Numbered from the stretch's first letter, positions 46,934 through 55,784 are shown. The stretch is DNA of 64,000 nucleotides from Sinomonas notoginsengisoli (GCF_021554725.1 NZ_JAIZDP010000007.1:114628-178627), one strand, 5' to 3'. The notes: generated from the sequence alone by a model not told the origin. A program made the numbers and translations.

Positions 46934-47398
46934 TCAAGTGAGCCGGGCGCGGACAATCTCGCTGACGGCCTTGCCGTCGAATCTCCCGGCGACCTCCGCG
47001 GTCACGGGCTTCATGACCTGGCCCATCTGGCGCATGGTCAGCTCGGTTCCCTCGGCCCTGAGCGCCGCGACCACGCGGTCGACGATCTGCTCGACCTCGT
47101 CGCGGGTGAGCGGCTTCGGCAGGTACGCCTCGATGACCTCGGCCTCCGCGAGCTCCGCCGCGGCCCGTGAATCCTCCCCCGCCTGGGCGTAGATCTCAGC
47201 GGTCTCGCGGCGCTTGGACGCCTCCTTCTGCAGGAGCGTGGTGAGCTGCGCCTCGTCGAGCGTGATGGGGGTCTTGCCGGACTTCTCGCGCGTCTCGATC
47301 TCGCCCAGCACGTTGCGCACGGTGGTCAGCGCGGTCTTGTTCCCCGACTTCATGTGGGTGACCACATCGGCGTGGAGCCGCTCCTTGAGCGTCGGCAT
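46934..47398 (-). CDS. GatB/YqeY domain protein
   Basis: 154 residues from the ATG at 47398 (MPTLKERLHADVVTHMKSGNK). It is all-helical and matches the YqeY family throughout: LTTVRNVLGEIETREKSG, LLQKEASKRRETAEIY, EVIEAYLPKPLTRDEV and the C-terminal MGQVMKPVTAEVAGRFDGKAVSEIV. The same domain ends GatB of the tRNA amidotransferase and may bind tRNA; standalone copies have no firm function. It is divergent from the hypothetical membrane protein at 47498. Confidence 0.93.
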   Translation of the reverse strand: MPTLKERLHADVVTHMKSGNKTALTTVRNVLGEIETREKSGKTPITLDEAQLTTLLQKEASKRRETAEIYAQAGEDSRAAAELAEAEVIEAYLPKPLTRDEVEQIVDRVVAALRAEGTELTMRQMGQVMKPVTAEVAGRFDGKAVSEIVRARLT

Positions 47399-47497
47399 GG
47401 GGACCCGTCTCCTTCGTGGATGTCCTGGCGTCGATGGGACGCCCGTCTGCCCCAAGCGTAGGCGCTTCTACAATGGAAGGAGCCGGAGGAGGCCCCC

Positions 47498-47974
47498 GTG
47501 GGACGCATACGCTACAGGGTCCAGGGCCCGCGGCACGGACGCCCGTACCGCCGCCCCACCGCTCTCCCGCGCCCAGCTGCGCCATCGCCTCCGGGCACCC
47601 GTTCGGTGCAGGGCCGGCCCGCACAGCCGCGCTCGACCCCCTCGGTCCAACCCGTGCTCCGGTGGGACCGGATCCCGAGGGTCCGGCCTGTCCCCTTGGC
47701 CGCACTCGTCCTGAGGTGGCTCGTCATCGCGGTGCTGTGCCTTGCCGTGCTCGACATCGCGAGGGTGGCCGGGGTCCCGATTGTTCTGTTCGTCCTGGTC
47801 TGGACCGGCGTGAGGCTCATGCGCCGGCACCCGGGCCGCCCCCACAGGATCCGCGCACGGCAAGCGGCAGGGGCTCCTGGCGCTGTGACTCCGCGCCGTC
47901 CGGCACCGCCCGCACGGGGCAATCCCTACGATCTCGAGACCTATCTCAAGCGCCTCGGCGAGGACCCTTCCTGA
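47498..47974 (+). CDS. Hypothetical basic two-helix membrane protein
   Basis: 158 residues from a GTG with GGAGGAGG upstream. An Arg/Pro-rich disordered lead (1-66), two hydrophobic helices (about 67-88, LAALVLRWLVIAVLCLAVLD, and 92-108, GVPIVLFVLVWTGVRLM), then a basic Pro-rich tail ending NPYDLETYLKRLGEDPS. I recognise no family. The penicillin-binding protein gene starts 39 bases later on the same strand, so a role in wall assembly is possible by position only. Confidence 0.75.
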   Translation: MGRIRYRVQGPRHGRPYRRPTALPRPAAPSPPGTRSVQGRPAQPRSTPSVQPVLRWDRIPRVRPVPLAALVLRWLVIAVLCLAVLDIARVAGVPIVLFVLVWTGVRLMRRHPGRPHRIRARQAAGAPGAVTPRRPAPPARGNPYDLETYLKRLGEDPS

Positions 47975-48013
47975 GGTCTCGCCCACGGGTGGCGGACCCC
48001 CTAGGATGCGGAG

Positions 48014-50182
48014 ATGGGCATCCTCATCGCTGCGGCCAAGGCCCTCGGGAGGCTCGTGGCCTTCTTGGTGATCAGCGCCCTGGCCGGGGCGCTGGTCGCG
48101 GGGATCTTCATGCCGGTCGCAGCCGCGACGTGGGGCGCGACGAACGGCACAGTGCAGTTCTTCGACGATCTCCCCACCGAGCTCACGGTGACGCCCCCAG
48201 CGCGGGTCAGCAAGATCCTGGCCGGGGATGGCTCGGAGATTGCGACCCTCTACAACGAGAACCGCACGCCCGTGCCCCTCGATGCGATCTCTCCTCACGT
48301 GAGGAATGCGATCATCGCCGTCGAGGACTACCGGTTCTACGACCACGGAGGCGTGGACACCACGGGGATCGTCCGCGCGGTGGTGGCGAACATCCGCGGT
48401 GACCGCCAGGGTGCCTCCACACTCACGCAGCAGTACGTGGCCAACGTGCTCAAGGAGAACATGCTCGCCAAGGGCGAGGACCCCACCGTGGTGCTCAATG
48501 GGCAGAAGGGCATCGGCGACAAGCTGCGGGAGATGAAGCTTGCCATAGCCCTCGAGAAGAAGTATTCGAAGGACGACATCCTCGCCGGGTACCTCAACTT
48601 GGTCTTCTTCAACACCCACGCCTACGGTGTCCAGGCCGCCAGCCAGTACTTCTTCTCGGTGGACGCCAAGGACCTCACCCTCCCTCAGGCTGCGCTGCTC
48701 GCCGGCGTGGTGAACGGGCCCACCATCTACGACCCCACCGCACATCCGGAGGCCTCAGTCCAGCGGCGCGACCTCGTGCTCGACGCGATGCTCAAGCATG
48801 GGTACGTGACGCAGAAGGAGCACGACGACGCAGTCACGGCACCGCTAGAGCTCAAGGTCAGCCCTCCCAGGCAGGGCTGCCCCTACGCCGCCCAGGCCCA
48901 GTACTTCTGCGACTATGTGCTGCACCAGATCCTCAACGACCCGGCCTACGGAGCGACAGCGGACGACCGCTATCAGAAGGTCACGCGTGCGGGGCTGACC
49001 ATCACCACGACCCTCGACCCGCGTCTCCAGGCCCCGGCCCAGGCCCAGGTCGATGCGACGGCCGGCGCGAACCCGGACAAGTGGGGAACCTCTCTCGTGA
49101 CCGTCCAGCCCGGCACGGGCAAAGTCCTGGCGATGGCACAGAACACCCGCATGCTTGCAGGCCAGGGACTGAACTTTGTGACGAACTACAACTTCAACGT
49201 GGACCGCACTGACGCCAAGGGCAACGACCTCGGGGGCGCGGGCGGGTTCCAGCCCGGCTCGGCCATGAAGCCCATCACGCTCACGGCCTGGCTGAGCGAG
49301 GGCAAGCCGACCGACCAGATGGTCGACGCCGCCAAGCGCCGCTACCCGCTGAACCACCCTTGGCGCGATACCTGCGGCAAGGTCATCGGCGCGTACGACG
49401 ACACGACGGTGAGCCGCGGCACAGCCCCCGACCTCCAAAACGACGAGCCTCAGTGGTACCGGCCCATGACGGTCCGCGAGGGCATCTACCAGTCCATCAA
49501 CACCGCCACGTTCGCCTCGGCAGCGGAGCTCAGCGACTTCTGTGACATCCAGCGCGCGGCGGACGCGCTCGGCATGCGAGACGGTGGCGGCAAGGACACC
49601 AAGCTCGACATGTCCACCCTCGGCAACCTCCTGGGCGGCTTGAGCGTCTCCCCCCTGACCATGGCCTCCGCCTACGCGACGTTCGCAGCGAACGGGACGT
49701 ACTGCACCCCGATGTCGATCACCGCCGTCACGGACGCCCAGGGAAAGAAGATTGGCGGCCAGACGCAGGCGTGCCAGCCGGGCGCCATCAAGCCCGATGT
49801 CGCGAAGGCTGCGACCAACGTCCTCCAGGACGTCCTGACCAAGGGCTCGGGGTACAACATCAAGGACGACGCAGGCAAGACCATCACCCTCGGCGTGCCC
49901 GATGCCGCCAAGACCGGCACGAACGAGTTCAACAGCGAGACCTGGCTCGTCGGCTACACCCGCGGCCTCGCCACCGCCTCATACTTCGGAGAGCCGCTCG
50001 GGAACCCTGAGGCCCACATGGGCCGGAACGTGATAGTCAACGGCAGGTACTGGAAGAACATCGACGGCGCATACATCGCTGGGCCACAGTGGGCGTGGTA
50101 CATGCAGAAGGTGCTCAACCTCTACGACCACGGCAACTTCGACCCCCCGCCGCCCAGCCTCATCAACGCCCCGAAGAAGTAG
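48014..50182 (+). CDS. Class A penicillin-binding protein (transglycosylase/transpeptidase)
   Basis: 722 residues. One membrane helix (about 14-38), GT51 glycosyltransferase domain (about 65-260) with catalytic E104 in AVEDYRFYDHGG and GASTLTQQYVANV, then the transpeptidase domain (about 340-690) with the Ser nucleophile in PGSAMKPITL (about 415), SxN as YQSINT and KTG as AAKTGTNE. It polymerises glycan strands and cross-links peptides outside the membrane. Compared with mycobacterial PonA it lacks PASTA repeats, ending DPPPPSLINAPKK. ATG start; probably an operon with the preceding small membrane protein. Confidence 0.95.
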   Translation: MGILIAAAKALGRLVAFLVISALAGALVAGIFMPVAAATWGATNGTVQFFDDLPTELTVTPPARVSKILAGDGSEIATLYNENRTPVPLDAISPHVRNAIIAVEDYRFYDHGGVDTTGIVRAVVANIRGDRQGASTLTQQYVANVLKENMLAKGEDPTVVLNGQKGIGDKLREMKLAIALEKKYSKDDILAGYLNLVFFNTHAYGVQAASQYFFSVDAKDLTLPQAALLAGVVNGPTIYDPTAHPEASVQRRDLVLDAMLKHGYVTQKEHDDAVTAPLELKVSPPRQGCPYAAQAQYFCDYVLHQILNDPAYGATADDRYQKVTRAGLTITTTLDPRLQAPAQAQVDATAGANPDKWGTSLVTVQPGTGKVLAMAQNTRMLAGQGLNFVTNYNFNVDRTDAKGNDLGGAGGFQPGSAMKPITLTAWLSEGKPTDQMVDAAKRRYPLNHPWRDTCGKVIGAYDDTTVSRGTAPDLQNDEPQWYRPMTVREGIYQSINTATFASAAELSDFCDIQRAADALGMRDGGGKDTKLDMSTLGNLLGGLSVSPLTMASAYATFAANGTYCTPMSITAVTDAQGKKIGGQTQACQPGAIKPDVAKAATNVLQDVLTKGSGYNIKDDAGKTITLGVPDAAKTGTNEFNSETWLVGYTRGLATASYFGEPLGNPEAHMGRNVIVNGRYWKNIDGAYIAGPQWAWYMQKVLNLYDHGNFDPPPPSLINAPKK

Positions 50183-50298
50183 CCGCGCGCGGGCCGGCAC
50201 GGACGCGCCCGGGAACCCTGGGCTCCCGGGCGAACGCACGCTTCTCAAGCACTTCCATGATGGGCCCATGCGGGGGCGGTGACCAGAGCGGGCGGCGG

Positions 50299-50334
50299 GC
50301 GCACGACGGCGCGTGGGCAGGCGGCGTCGTGCGC
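50299..50334. terminator. Weak inverted repeat between the PBP gene and the dienelactone hydrolase gene
   Basis: GCGCACGACG pairs with CGTCGTGCGC around a 16-base loop, between convergent genes. It resembles a terminator but has a large loop and no T-run. Confidence 0.5.
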
Positions 50335-50358
50335 GAACCCACCGCCGTGGTCGCCGCC

Positions 50359-51123
50359 CTAGGCCGCGGGCCGGTCCTTGAGGGTCGCGTCGAGGAGCTC
50401 CCGCAGCCTGCGGAAGTGCTCCTCGGCGGCCTCCTCGTGGTACGCGGAGGTGTCTGCCATCGTGTAGCCGTGCGCCGCCCCGGGGTAGATCTCGTTCGAC
50501 GCCGTGAGTCCGGCCCCGCCGAGAGCGTCGCCGAGCCGTGCCACCGCCTCGGGGTCCATGCTCCGATCATGGTCTGCGTGGAGGAACACGAACCGGGCGC
50601 GGGCGTCGGGGAGACCGAGGTGCGGGCTGTCGGGGGTATCGGTGGCGAGGCCAGCACCGTGGAACCCGCCGGCTGCGGCGATCTCGCGATGAGTGCTCGC
50701 AGTGCGGACGGCCAGCCGGGCGCCCATGCAGTAGCCGGTGGTGCCGAGCGGACCGGGTGCAACGCCGTCGAGAGAGCGAAGTGCCTCCACCCAGGCAGCG
50801 GCGTCGGCAACCGCCTTGTCGGCGGTGAGCCGGCCGACCCGGGGGAACGCGACCTCGCCCGCGGACTGGCGGCCCTCGGGGGTGGTCATGTCAGTGCTGG
50901 GCCTCAGCTCCTCGACCGTTCCCTCGCGGTAGAACACGTTCGGTGCGAGGACCACGTAGCCCCAGTCGGCGATGCGCTGGGCCATCTCCTCGATGCGGGG
51001 ACGGATCCCGAAGGCGTCCATGTAGAGGATGACGCCGGGGAACGGGCCTTCGCCGGTGGATGGGCGGGCCACAAGTGCCTGGGCAGTGCCGTCCGGAGCA
51101 GGGATCTCGATGAGCTCAGTCAT
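50359..51123 (-). CDS. Dienelactone hydrolase-family protein
   Basis: 254 residues from the ATG at 51123 (MTELIEIPAPDG). Alpha/beta hydrolase fold with nucleophile elbow GTTGYCMGAR (Cys about 125 in place of Ser, as in dienelactone hydrolases), an Asp in FLHADHDRSMDP and the catalytic His in GAAHGYTM. Family members open lactones in aromatic degradation, but many actinobacterial copies have unknown substrates. No aromatic pathway genes are adjacent. It lies 25 bases beyond the TetR gene on the same strand, so TetR may also control it. Confidence 0.9.
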   Translation of the reverse strand: MTELIEIPAPDGTAQALVARPSTGEGPFPGVILYMDAFGIRPRIEEMAQRIADWGYVVLAPNVFYREGTVEELRPSTDMTTPEGRQSAGEVAFPRVGRLTADKAVADAAAWVEALRSLDGVAPGPLGTTGYCMGARLAVRTASTHREIAAAGGFHGAGLATDTPDSPHLGLPDARARFVFLHADHDRSMDPEAVARLGDALGGAGLTASNEIYPGAAHGYTMADTSAYHEEAAEEHFRRLRELLDATLKDRPAA

Positions 51124-51148
51124 GCCCACAGGCTAGCGGTCTTGGCTG

Positions 51149-51727
51149 CTAGCGGCCGAGTGTCTCGGACAAGGCGGCCAATCCGTACTCGAAGGCGCGT
51201 TCGACGTCGCCCCCGAGGCGGAACGCCCCGCTCAACTCCATGCTCATGAAGCCGTGGACCCATGCGGTGACGAGCCGCGCGGCGTCAAGGGCCCGTTCGG
51301 GGCCGACGAGTGCCTCGGTGACGGCGAGCGCAGGGGCGGCCGCGCGTGAGAGGTGCTCGGGCTGCGGCCTCGCGGCCGCTGGCTCCTGGGCGAAGATCAG
51401 CTGGTAGGCCGCGGGCCGCTCCTTCGCGAAGGCACGGTAGGCGCGCCCGAGCCGGGTGAGGGCGGCGCGGGCGGTGGCCGCGTCATGGTGGCTCGCCCCC
51501 ACTCCCGCAGCCGCTTCGAGACGAGAGCCGAGGTCGAGCACGGTAGCAACCGCGACGCGGCCGAGCAGCTCGTCGCGGCCGCCGACGCGCTTGTAGAGCG
51601 ACGGCGCTCGCACACCCACGCGGTGCGCCACGGCCGCCATGGTGAGGCCCGCGACCCCTGAGGCCTCGAGGAGCTCCTGCGCCGCGGCGATGATCTCTGC
51701 CACGTTCGTGCGTTCCGGGGTGGGCAC
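51149..51727 (-). CDS. TetR-family transcriptional regulator
   Basis: 192 residues. The GTG at 51727 was chosen because AAGGAGG lies 5 bases upstream; an ATG 15 bases earlier has no ribosome site. Helix-turn-helix at about 22-50 (GLTMAAVAHRVGVRAPSLYKRVGGRDELL), ligand domain after it with AWVHGFMSMELSGAF, the WHG-type C-terminal domain. It is divergent from the metallo-hydrolase gene, and the dyad at 51753-51771 in the 57-base gap is the probable operator. Ligand unknown. Confidence 0.93.
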   Translation of the reverse strand: MPTPERTNVAEIIAAAQELLEASGVAGLTMAAVAHRVGVRAPSLYKRVGGRDELLGRVAVATVLDLGSRLEAAAGVGASHHDAATARAALTRLGRAYRAFAKERPAAYQLIFAQEPAAARPQPEHLSRAAAPALAVTEALVGPERALDAARLVTAWVHGFMSMELSGAFRLGGDVERAFEYGLAALSETLGR

Positions 51728-51747
51728 GGGCTCCTCCTTCATTGCTA

Positions 51748-51777
51748 TTGCTATTAGCCATGATAGCTAATTACCCT
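51748..51777 (+). promoter_or_regulatory. Leaderless promoter of the metallo-hydrolase with TetR operator in its spacer
   Basis: TTGCTA (51748-51753) and TACCCT (51772-51777) are 18 bases apart, and the ATG at 51785 is 7 bases after the -10, so transcription should begin at the start codon. ATTAGC and GCTAAT (51753-51758, 51766-51771) form a dyad with a 7-base centre that fills the spacer, an ideal repressor position. Confidence 0.65.
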
Positions 51778-51784
51778 AGCCATT

Positions 51785-52522
51785 ATGGAACTAGCCCCAG
51801 GACTCCACCGGATCGGAAACGACATTGTCGCCGCCTACCTCGTCATCGAGCCGGGCGGCATCACCGTCATCGATGCGGGACTTCCCGGCCATTGGAAGGA
51901 CCTGCAGGCCGAGCTTGCGGCGCTGGGCCGCCCAGCCTCAGACATCCGTGCCGTGCTGCTCACCCACGGCGACAGCGACCACATTGGGTTCGCGGAGCGC
52001 CTGCGGCGCGAGCACGGTGTGCCCGTCTACGTGCATGGCGCGGACAGCGCCCGCGCGCGGGGCCTCCAGTCCACCAGACCGAGCTGGGGCCCCATGCGTC
52101 TCGGGCCCATCGTGAAGTTCATGGCGTACGGGATCGCGAAGGGCGGGATGAGGCCTGTGCACCTGACGGAAGTGCGCGAGTTCGCCGCCGGGGACGTCTT
52201 GGACCTGCCGGGCGCCCCGCGGATCTTCGGACTCCCAGGCCATTCCCCCGGGAGCGTCGCCATCTATGTGCCGTCCGTCGACGCAGTCTTCGTGGGCGAT
52301 GCGCTGACCACCCGGCACGTCCTCACTGGTCGGAGTGGGCCCCAGCCGGCGCCCTTCACGGACGACCCGCCGGAGGCACTTGCCTCGCTCGAGCGGCTGC
52401 GAACCATAGGGGCCCAGTGGGTCCTCCCGGGCCACGGCACGCCCTGGCGGGAGGGTGTTGGGAAGGCGGTCGACGCCGTCGTCCGCGCCGCGCACGACGC
52501 CGCGGGGTCGCCAAACGCCTGA
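51785..52522 (+). CDS. MBL-fold metallo-hydrolase
   Basis: 245 residues. Metallo-beta-lactamase-fold markers: TVIDAGLPGHW, zinc motif THGDSDHIGF (about 58-67; HxDxDH with Gly at the second position), GLPGHSPGSVAIYV, VGDALTTR and VLPGHGTPW. It should be a two-zinc cytoplasmic hydrolase; subfamily substrates range from lactones to thioesters and glutathione adducts. No ribosome site precedes the ATG, which fits a leaderless transcript. It is divergent from TetR, its likely regulator. The region after it (52523-52754) has no gene. Confidence 0.92.
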   Translation: MELAPGLHRIGNDIVAAYLVIEPGGITVIDAGLPGHWKDLQAELAALGRPASDIRAVLLTHGDSDHIGFAERLRREHGVPVYVHGADSARARGLQSTRPSWGPMRLGPIVKFMAYGIAKGGMRPVHLTEVREFAAGDVLDLPGAPRIFGLPGHSPGSVAIYVPSVDAVFVGDALTTRHVLTGRSGPQPAPFTDDPPEALASLERLRTIGAQWVLPGHGTPWREGVGKAVDAVVRAAHDAAGSPNA

Positions 52523-52709
52523 CACCTGCCCGGGCGGGTGGTGCAGGGAGGCCCGGACACGCACCGTGGAGGGGCCGGAATGGCCCCTCCACGGGAAAGG
52601 CGGGTTACCAGCCCGCCGTGCGAGAACCTTGATTGGGAGAGGAACTCACCCCGGTAGTTACCCGAGCGTCCGAGACCGAAACCCGACCTTGCTCTTAGTA
52701 CTGGGCCGT

Positions 52710-52736
52710 TCTAAAATATAAATATACATTTTTAGA
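52710..52736. promoter_or_regulatory. AT-rich inverted repeat upstream of the thioredoxin-like gene
   Basis: TCTAAAA (52710-52716) and TTTTAGA (52730-52736) flank TATAAATATACAT. This 27-base patch is almost pure A/T in a GC-rich genome, with a TATAAATATA core. It could be a promoter with a MerR- or ArsR-type operator; the protein is unknown. Confidence 0.45.
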
Positions 52737-52754
52737 GATGGCAAGGGGGATGAG

Positions 52755-53092
52755 ATGAACTTCCCGCCAGTATCGAGATCCTGTACATAGAGGACTGCCC
52801 GCAGTGGCAGACGGCTCTGCAGCTCACCCGTTCCGCCGCACGCATGGCGGGAGCCGCCGAGGTGGATGTGTTCGCGATCGAGGTCCAGGATGGCACGCAG
52901 GCCTCGCGTCTGGGGTTCGCCGGCTCCCCGACGATCCTGGTGAACGGCCGCGACCCCTTCCCGGCCATCCCGACGCAGCAGCTGGCGTGCCGGACGTTCC
53001 AGACGCCCCGAGGGCCAGCGGTCCTCCCCGACAAAGAGCAGCTGACCGACGCGATCCGTGCTGCGCTGACCCGTCGGGCCGGGGACCGCTAG
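52755..53092 (+). pseudogene. Thioredoxin-like small protein, frameshifted near the start
   Basis: An ATG at 52755 has an excellent ribosome site (AAGGGGGATG), but its frame ends after 11 codons. Shifting frame about 14 bases in gives IEILYIEDCPQWQTALQLTR and then DVFAIEVQDGTQASRLGFAGSPTILVNGRDPF, continuing to the TAG at 53092. That is a thioredoxin-like fold with a CPxW active-site variant, as in small proteins near mercury or metal resistance genes. No usable start exists in the long frame before the Cys motif; the only internal ATG (52844) would lose it. Either a real inactivating frameshift or a sequencing error. About 110 residues if repaired. Confidence 0.6.
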
Positions 53093-53156
53093 GCCACCCG
53101 TCTGCACGGTCCCCGGCCCTGGCACCATCGGTGGAGCCCGGCCGAGGCAGCTGATC

Positions 53157-53816
53157 TCAGACGGCGCCTGTCGGTGCCGCCCGGCGGTCGACCTCGGCTG
53201 TCAGGGCGTCGATGCGTTCCATTGCCTGCTCGAGACGCCCGACACTGGACCATAGGTCTGGGTGCTGTCCCCGGACCTCCTCAAGGCTCTTCCCGGCGGA
53301 CCGCAGGGACGCTAAGTCGAAGCTGACGTTTGTGCGTGCACCGGCGACGGCCGCCCGAAGGGCGCCGAAGGCGACCACGACGTCGGCGATGAGGGCCCGA
53401 TTGCCGTTGGCCGCGAGCCAGGCGAGATCGTCGACAGCTTCTATCGCCCGATCGCCGAGGACTGCCGAGGCTTTGGCAGCGTCGACGCTCGCTGTGCGTA
53501 TTGCTTCATCCCGCTGGAGGCCGGGATCCAGCCGGAACGCCGCCCCGAAGGCTCGAGACGCCGAGGCGTCGTCATCGGCCAGCTGAAGCGCAGCCCGACG
53601 GAGTGCCTGTGCCCGGCCCTGCAGCGCGTCAACCTCCTGACGCCGCGGGCCTTGCGCCTCGGTGTACCCGGCAACCATGGACGCCAAGGAGGCGGCGACA
53701 GCGAGCATCACCCCCGTGCCTGCACCGCCGCCAGGCGAACCTGTGGATTGTGCGAGGGCATTGGTCCATGCCTCAACGGTCGAGGTGCCAGTGGTGATGT
53801 CCTGGGAGTTGTCCAC
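53157..53816 (-). CDS. Cyclodeaminase/cyclohydrolase (FTCD_C) family protein
   Basis: 219 residues from the GTG at 53816 (GGGTGA upstream). The signature GSPGGGAGTGVMLAVAASLASMVAGYT (about 24-50) is that of the formiminotransferase-cyclodeaminase C-terminal family, followed by long helices (ALQLADDDASASRAFGAAF, LGDRAIEAVDDLAWLAANGNRALIADVVVAFGALRAAVAGA). Relatives act on formimino- or methenyl-tetrahydrofolate. Folate processing in one-carbon metabolism is plausible but specificity is not shown. It is divergent from the DUF4193 gene. Confidence 0.85.
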   Translation of the reverse strand: MDNSQDITTGTSTVEAWTNALAQSTGSPGGGAGTGVMLAVAASLASMVAGYTEAQGPRRQEVDALQGRAQALRRAALQLADDDASASRAFGAAFRLDPGLQRDEAIRTASVDAAKASAVLGDRAIEAVDDLAWLAANGNRALIADVVVAFGALRAAVAGARTNVSFDLASLRSAGKSLEEVRGQHPDLWSSVGRLEQAMERIDALTAEVDRRAAPTGAV

Positions 53817-53942
53817 GAGTTCACCCTTGCCCAGAATTGGCCCCGCGACACCGCCGGTCGGAGCAGGGCGATGGCAGGTCCGCCGGGCGCAGGTGGTACG
53901 GTTGCTGGTCACATCATCTCCAGCCGAGAGGACTCCAAGCAC

Positions 53943-54245
53943 GTGGCCGCCGATTACGACGAACTGCGCTCCGACGTCAAGGAAACCCAGAACAGCACAC
54001 TAGAGGCTGTGAAGTCCGTCAGTGCACCCGACCCGCGCAGCGTGGTGAGCGAGCTCGACGTCGACGAGAGCGGCGAGAGCGGCAGCATGCCCGGCGGGGA
54101 GTTCGTCGCCGAGGAACTCACGGTGCAGGTCATCCCGCAGGGCGAGGACGAGTTCGTCTGCCAGTCGTGCTTCCTGGTCCGGCACCGCTCCCAGAAGGCT
54201 CTGGAGAAGGACGGGCTCGCCTACTGCCGGGACTGCGAAGGCTGA
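53943..54245 (+). CDS. DUF4193 family protein
   Basis: 100 residues from the GTG at 53943 (AGAGGA upstream). AADYDELRSDVKE opens the protein, an acidic middle (SELDVDESGESGSMPGGEF) follows, and a zinc ribbon closes it: CQSC (about 73-76) and CRDC (about 95-98) with RHRSQKAL between. This is the actinobacterial DUF4193 family of small acidic zinc proteins of unknown function. It lies 65 bases before the DUF1345 gene. Confidence 0.9.
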   Translation: MAADYDELRSDVKETQNSTLEAVKSVSAPDPRSVVSELDVDESGESGSMPGGEFVAEELTVQVIPQGEDEFVCQSCFLVRHRSQKALEKDGLAYCRDCEG

Positions 54246-54310
54246 TCCTCCAAGCGGCCCTTCCGCGAGCTTCCCGGTCTCGATTCCCGGCGTGCGGGTA
54301 AAGGACAGCC

Positions 54311-54991
54311 ATGAATGCACGCTCTGTCCCCACTGCCGGCACCTCGGCTCGGGCCGCCACCGCCCGCCTCCGCACGTGGACAATGCTCGCGGCGGGTGTC
54401 GCCGCCGCCGTCCTCATCGGCCTCACCTCCTCGTGGTGGCACGCCCCAGCCGCCGGCTGGGGGGCGGCTGCACTCGTGTACGACATCTGGGTCCTGGTGA
54501 GGGTCCTGCCGATGGACGCCGATCAGACCCGGGCACATGCACGCCAGGAGGACCCTCGCCGGGGCACCCGTGACTTCCTCATCCTCTGCGCGAATGCCGC
54601 AGCGATCATCGCCGTCATCATGGTCATCGCCTCAGGGAGCCAGTACAAGGGCGCTGCGAAGGTGGGCCTGGCCCTTCTCGCCATCCTCGTAGTAGCAGCG
54701 TCCTGGCTCATGCTCCATACCATCTTCATCCTGCGTTACGCCGAGGTCTACTACACGTCAAGACACCCCGGAGGAATCGGGTTCAACCAGGACGAGCCGC
54801 CCAAGTACACGGACTTCGCCTACCTCGGATTCACCCTCGGGATGACGTTCCAAGTTTCGGACACCAACCTGACTACCCCGCAGATCCGCACCGAGGCACT
54901 CAAGCAGGGCATCCTCGCCTACGTCTTCTCGACTGTCATCCTCGCCGCAACCATCAACCTCGTCATCGGGCTCGCTACCCAGAACAACTGA
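54311..54991 (+). CDS. DUF1345 membrane protein
   Basis: 226 residues with five hydrophobic helices (about 23-41, 45-62, 88-107, 117-138 and 198-220). The conserved loop YYTSRHPGGIGFNQDEPPKYTDFAYLGFTLGMTFQVSDTN (given in parts: YAEVYYTSR, GGIGFNQ, YTDFAYLGFTLGMTFQVSD) is the DUF1345 signature. Function is unknown; some relatives are annotated as channel-like. ATG start. Nothing else of note before 55095. Confidence 0.92.
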   Translation: MNARSVPTAGTSARAATARLRTWTMLAAGVAAAVLIGLTSSWWHAPAAGWGAAALVYDIWVLVRVLPMDADQTRAHARQEDPRRGTRDFLILCANAAAIIAVIMVIASGSQYKGAAKVGLALLAILVVAASWLMLHTIFILRYAEVYYTSRHPGGIGFNQDEPPKYTDFAYLGFTLGMTFQVSDTNLTTPQIRTEALKQGILAYVFSTVILAATINLVIGLATQNN

Positions 54992-55094
54992 ATTCAGCAA
55001 CTGCGCCCGAGGCGGTGGTGGCCACCTCGATCTGCATCAGCGAAGCGCTTCCCGTGGACTGCGGTTAGGTGACAGTCCGGCTCCTCCCTGGCCA

Positions 55095-55625
55095 TCAGGG
55101 TCCCTTGATCGCTTCGTTCCGGAAGCGTGCCTTCGCTGTCGCCCGCATGATCCCAGTGAGCGCTCCTATTTGCTCAACGGCGCGGACGTGGAGGCGCTCC
55201 ATCTGGGCGGCGTCGATGCGGCCGTCTTCTTCCGCGAGGAGCTGGAGCGTCTCCCACAGGAGCGATTTCCCTGTCACGGCGCTGATGAGGGACTCCAGCT
55301 CGAGCTGAGGGTGGTGGCCGGCGCTGCCGTGGGATGGGTTGAGTGGGGCCAGCTTTGAAGCCTGTTCGCCGACCCACGAGATGGCCTGCTTGTGAACTGG
55401 GACCTTCATGCCAAGGGTCTCCACGATCCGCTGGAGCTCCTCGGAGTCCTCCTTGATCTCGTCGGTCAGCCTCGTCATGGTGGGGCCGTAGGGGGTCCCT
55501 GTCCATGCCTTGGCCGCCTCTTCGATCAGGTGTTCGCCTGAATTGGCTGCAACCACGTGGTTGTGGAGGTAGCCTGCCAGCACGTCGTCCGAGATCCGGT
55601 TCTCGGTCTCCGGTGTATCACTCAT
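55095..55625 (-). CDS. Hypothetical helical protein (ferritin-like/DUF892-type pattern)
   Basis: 176 residues from the ATG at 55625 (MSDTPETENRISDDVLAGYL). The pattern is all-helical with repeated heptads: LHNHVVAANSGEHLIEEAAKAW, MTRLTDEIKEDSEELQRIVETLG, VHKQAISWVGEQASKLAP and LISAVTGKSLLWETLQLLAEEDGRID. H and E residues in helices 1 and 2 hint at a ferritin-like bundle, but the metal motif is not clear. I do not recognise a named family with certainty. Neighbours are unrelated small genes. Confidence 0.75.
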   Translation of the reverse strand: MSDTPETENRISDDVLAGYLHNHVVAANSGEHLIEEAAKAWTGTPYGPTMTRLTDEIKEDSEELQRIVETLGMKVPVHKQAISWVGEQASKLAPLNPSHGSAGHHPQLELESLISAVTGKSLLWETLQLLAEEDGRIDAAQMERLHVRAVEQIGALTGIMRATAKARFRNEAIKGP

Positions 55626-55784
55626 CAGTCCTCCTGTGCGCCGTCGGTACGGCTCAGCGTTACCCGATGATGCGGCCGCCCAACCGATTGCCGGTGTGGC
55701 CCTGGGCGCCGGTCCTACCCTGGCTGCTAGCTTGAGTGTGTAGAACGGCCTGGGAGGGCCGGCTTCTGGACGGGGGGGACGGAC

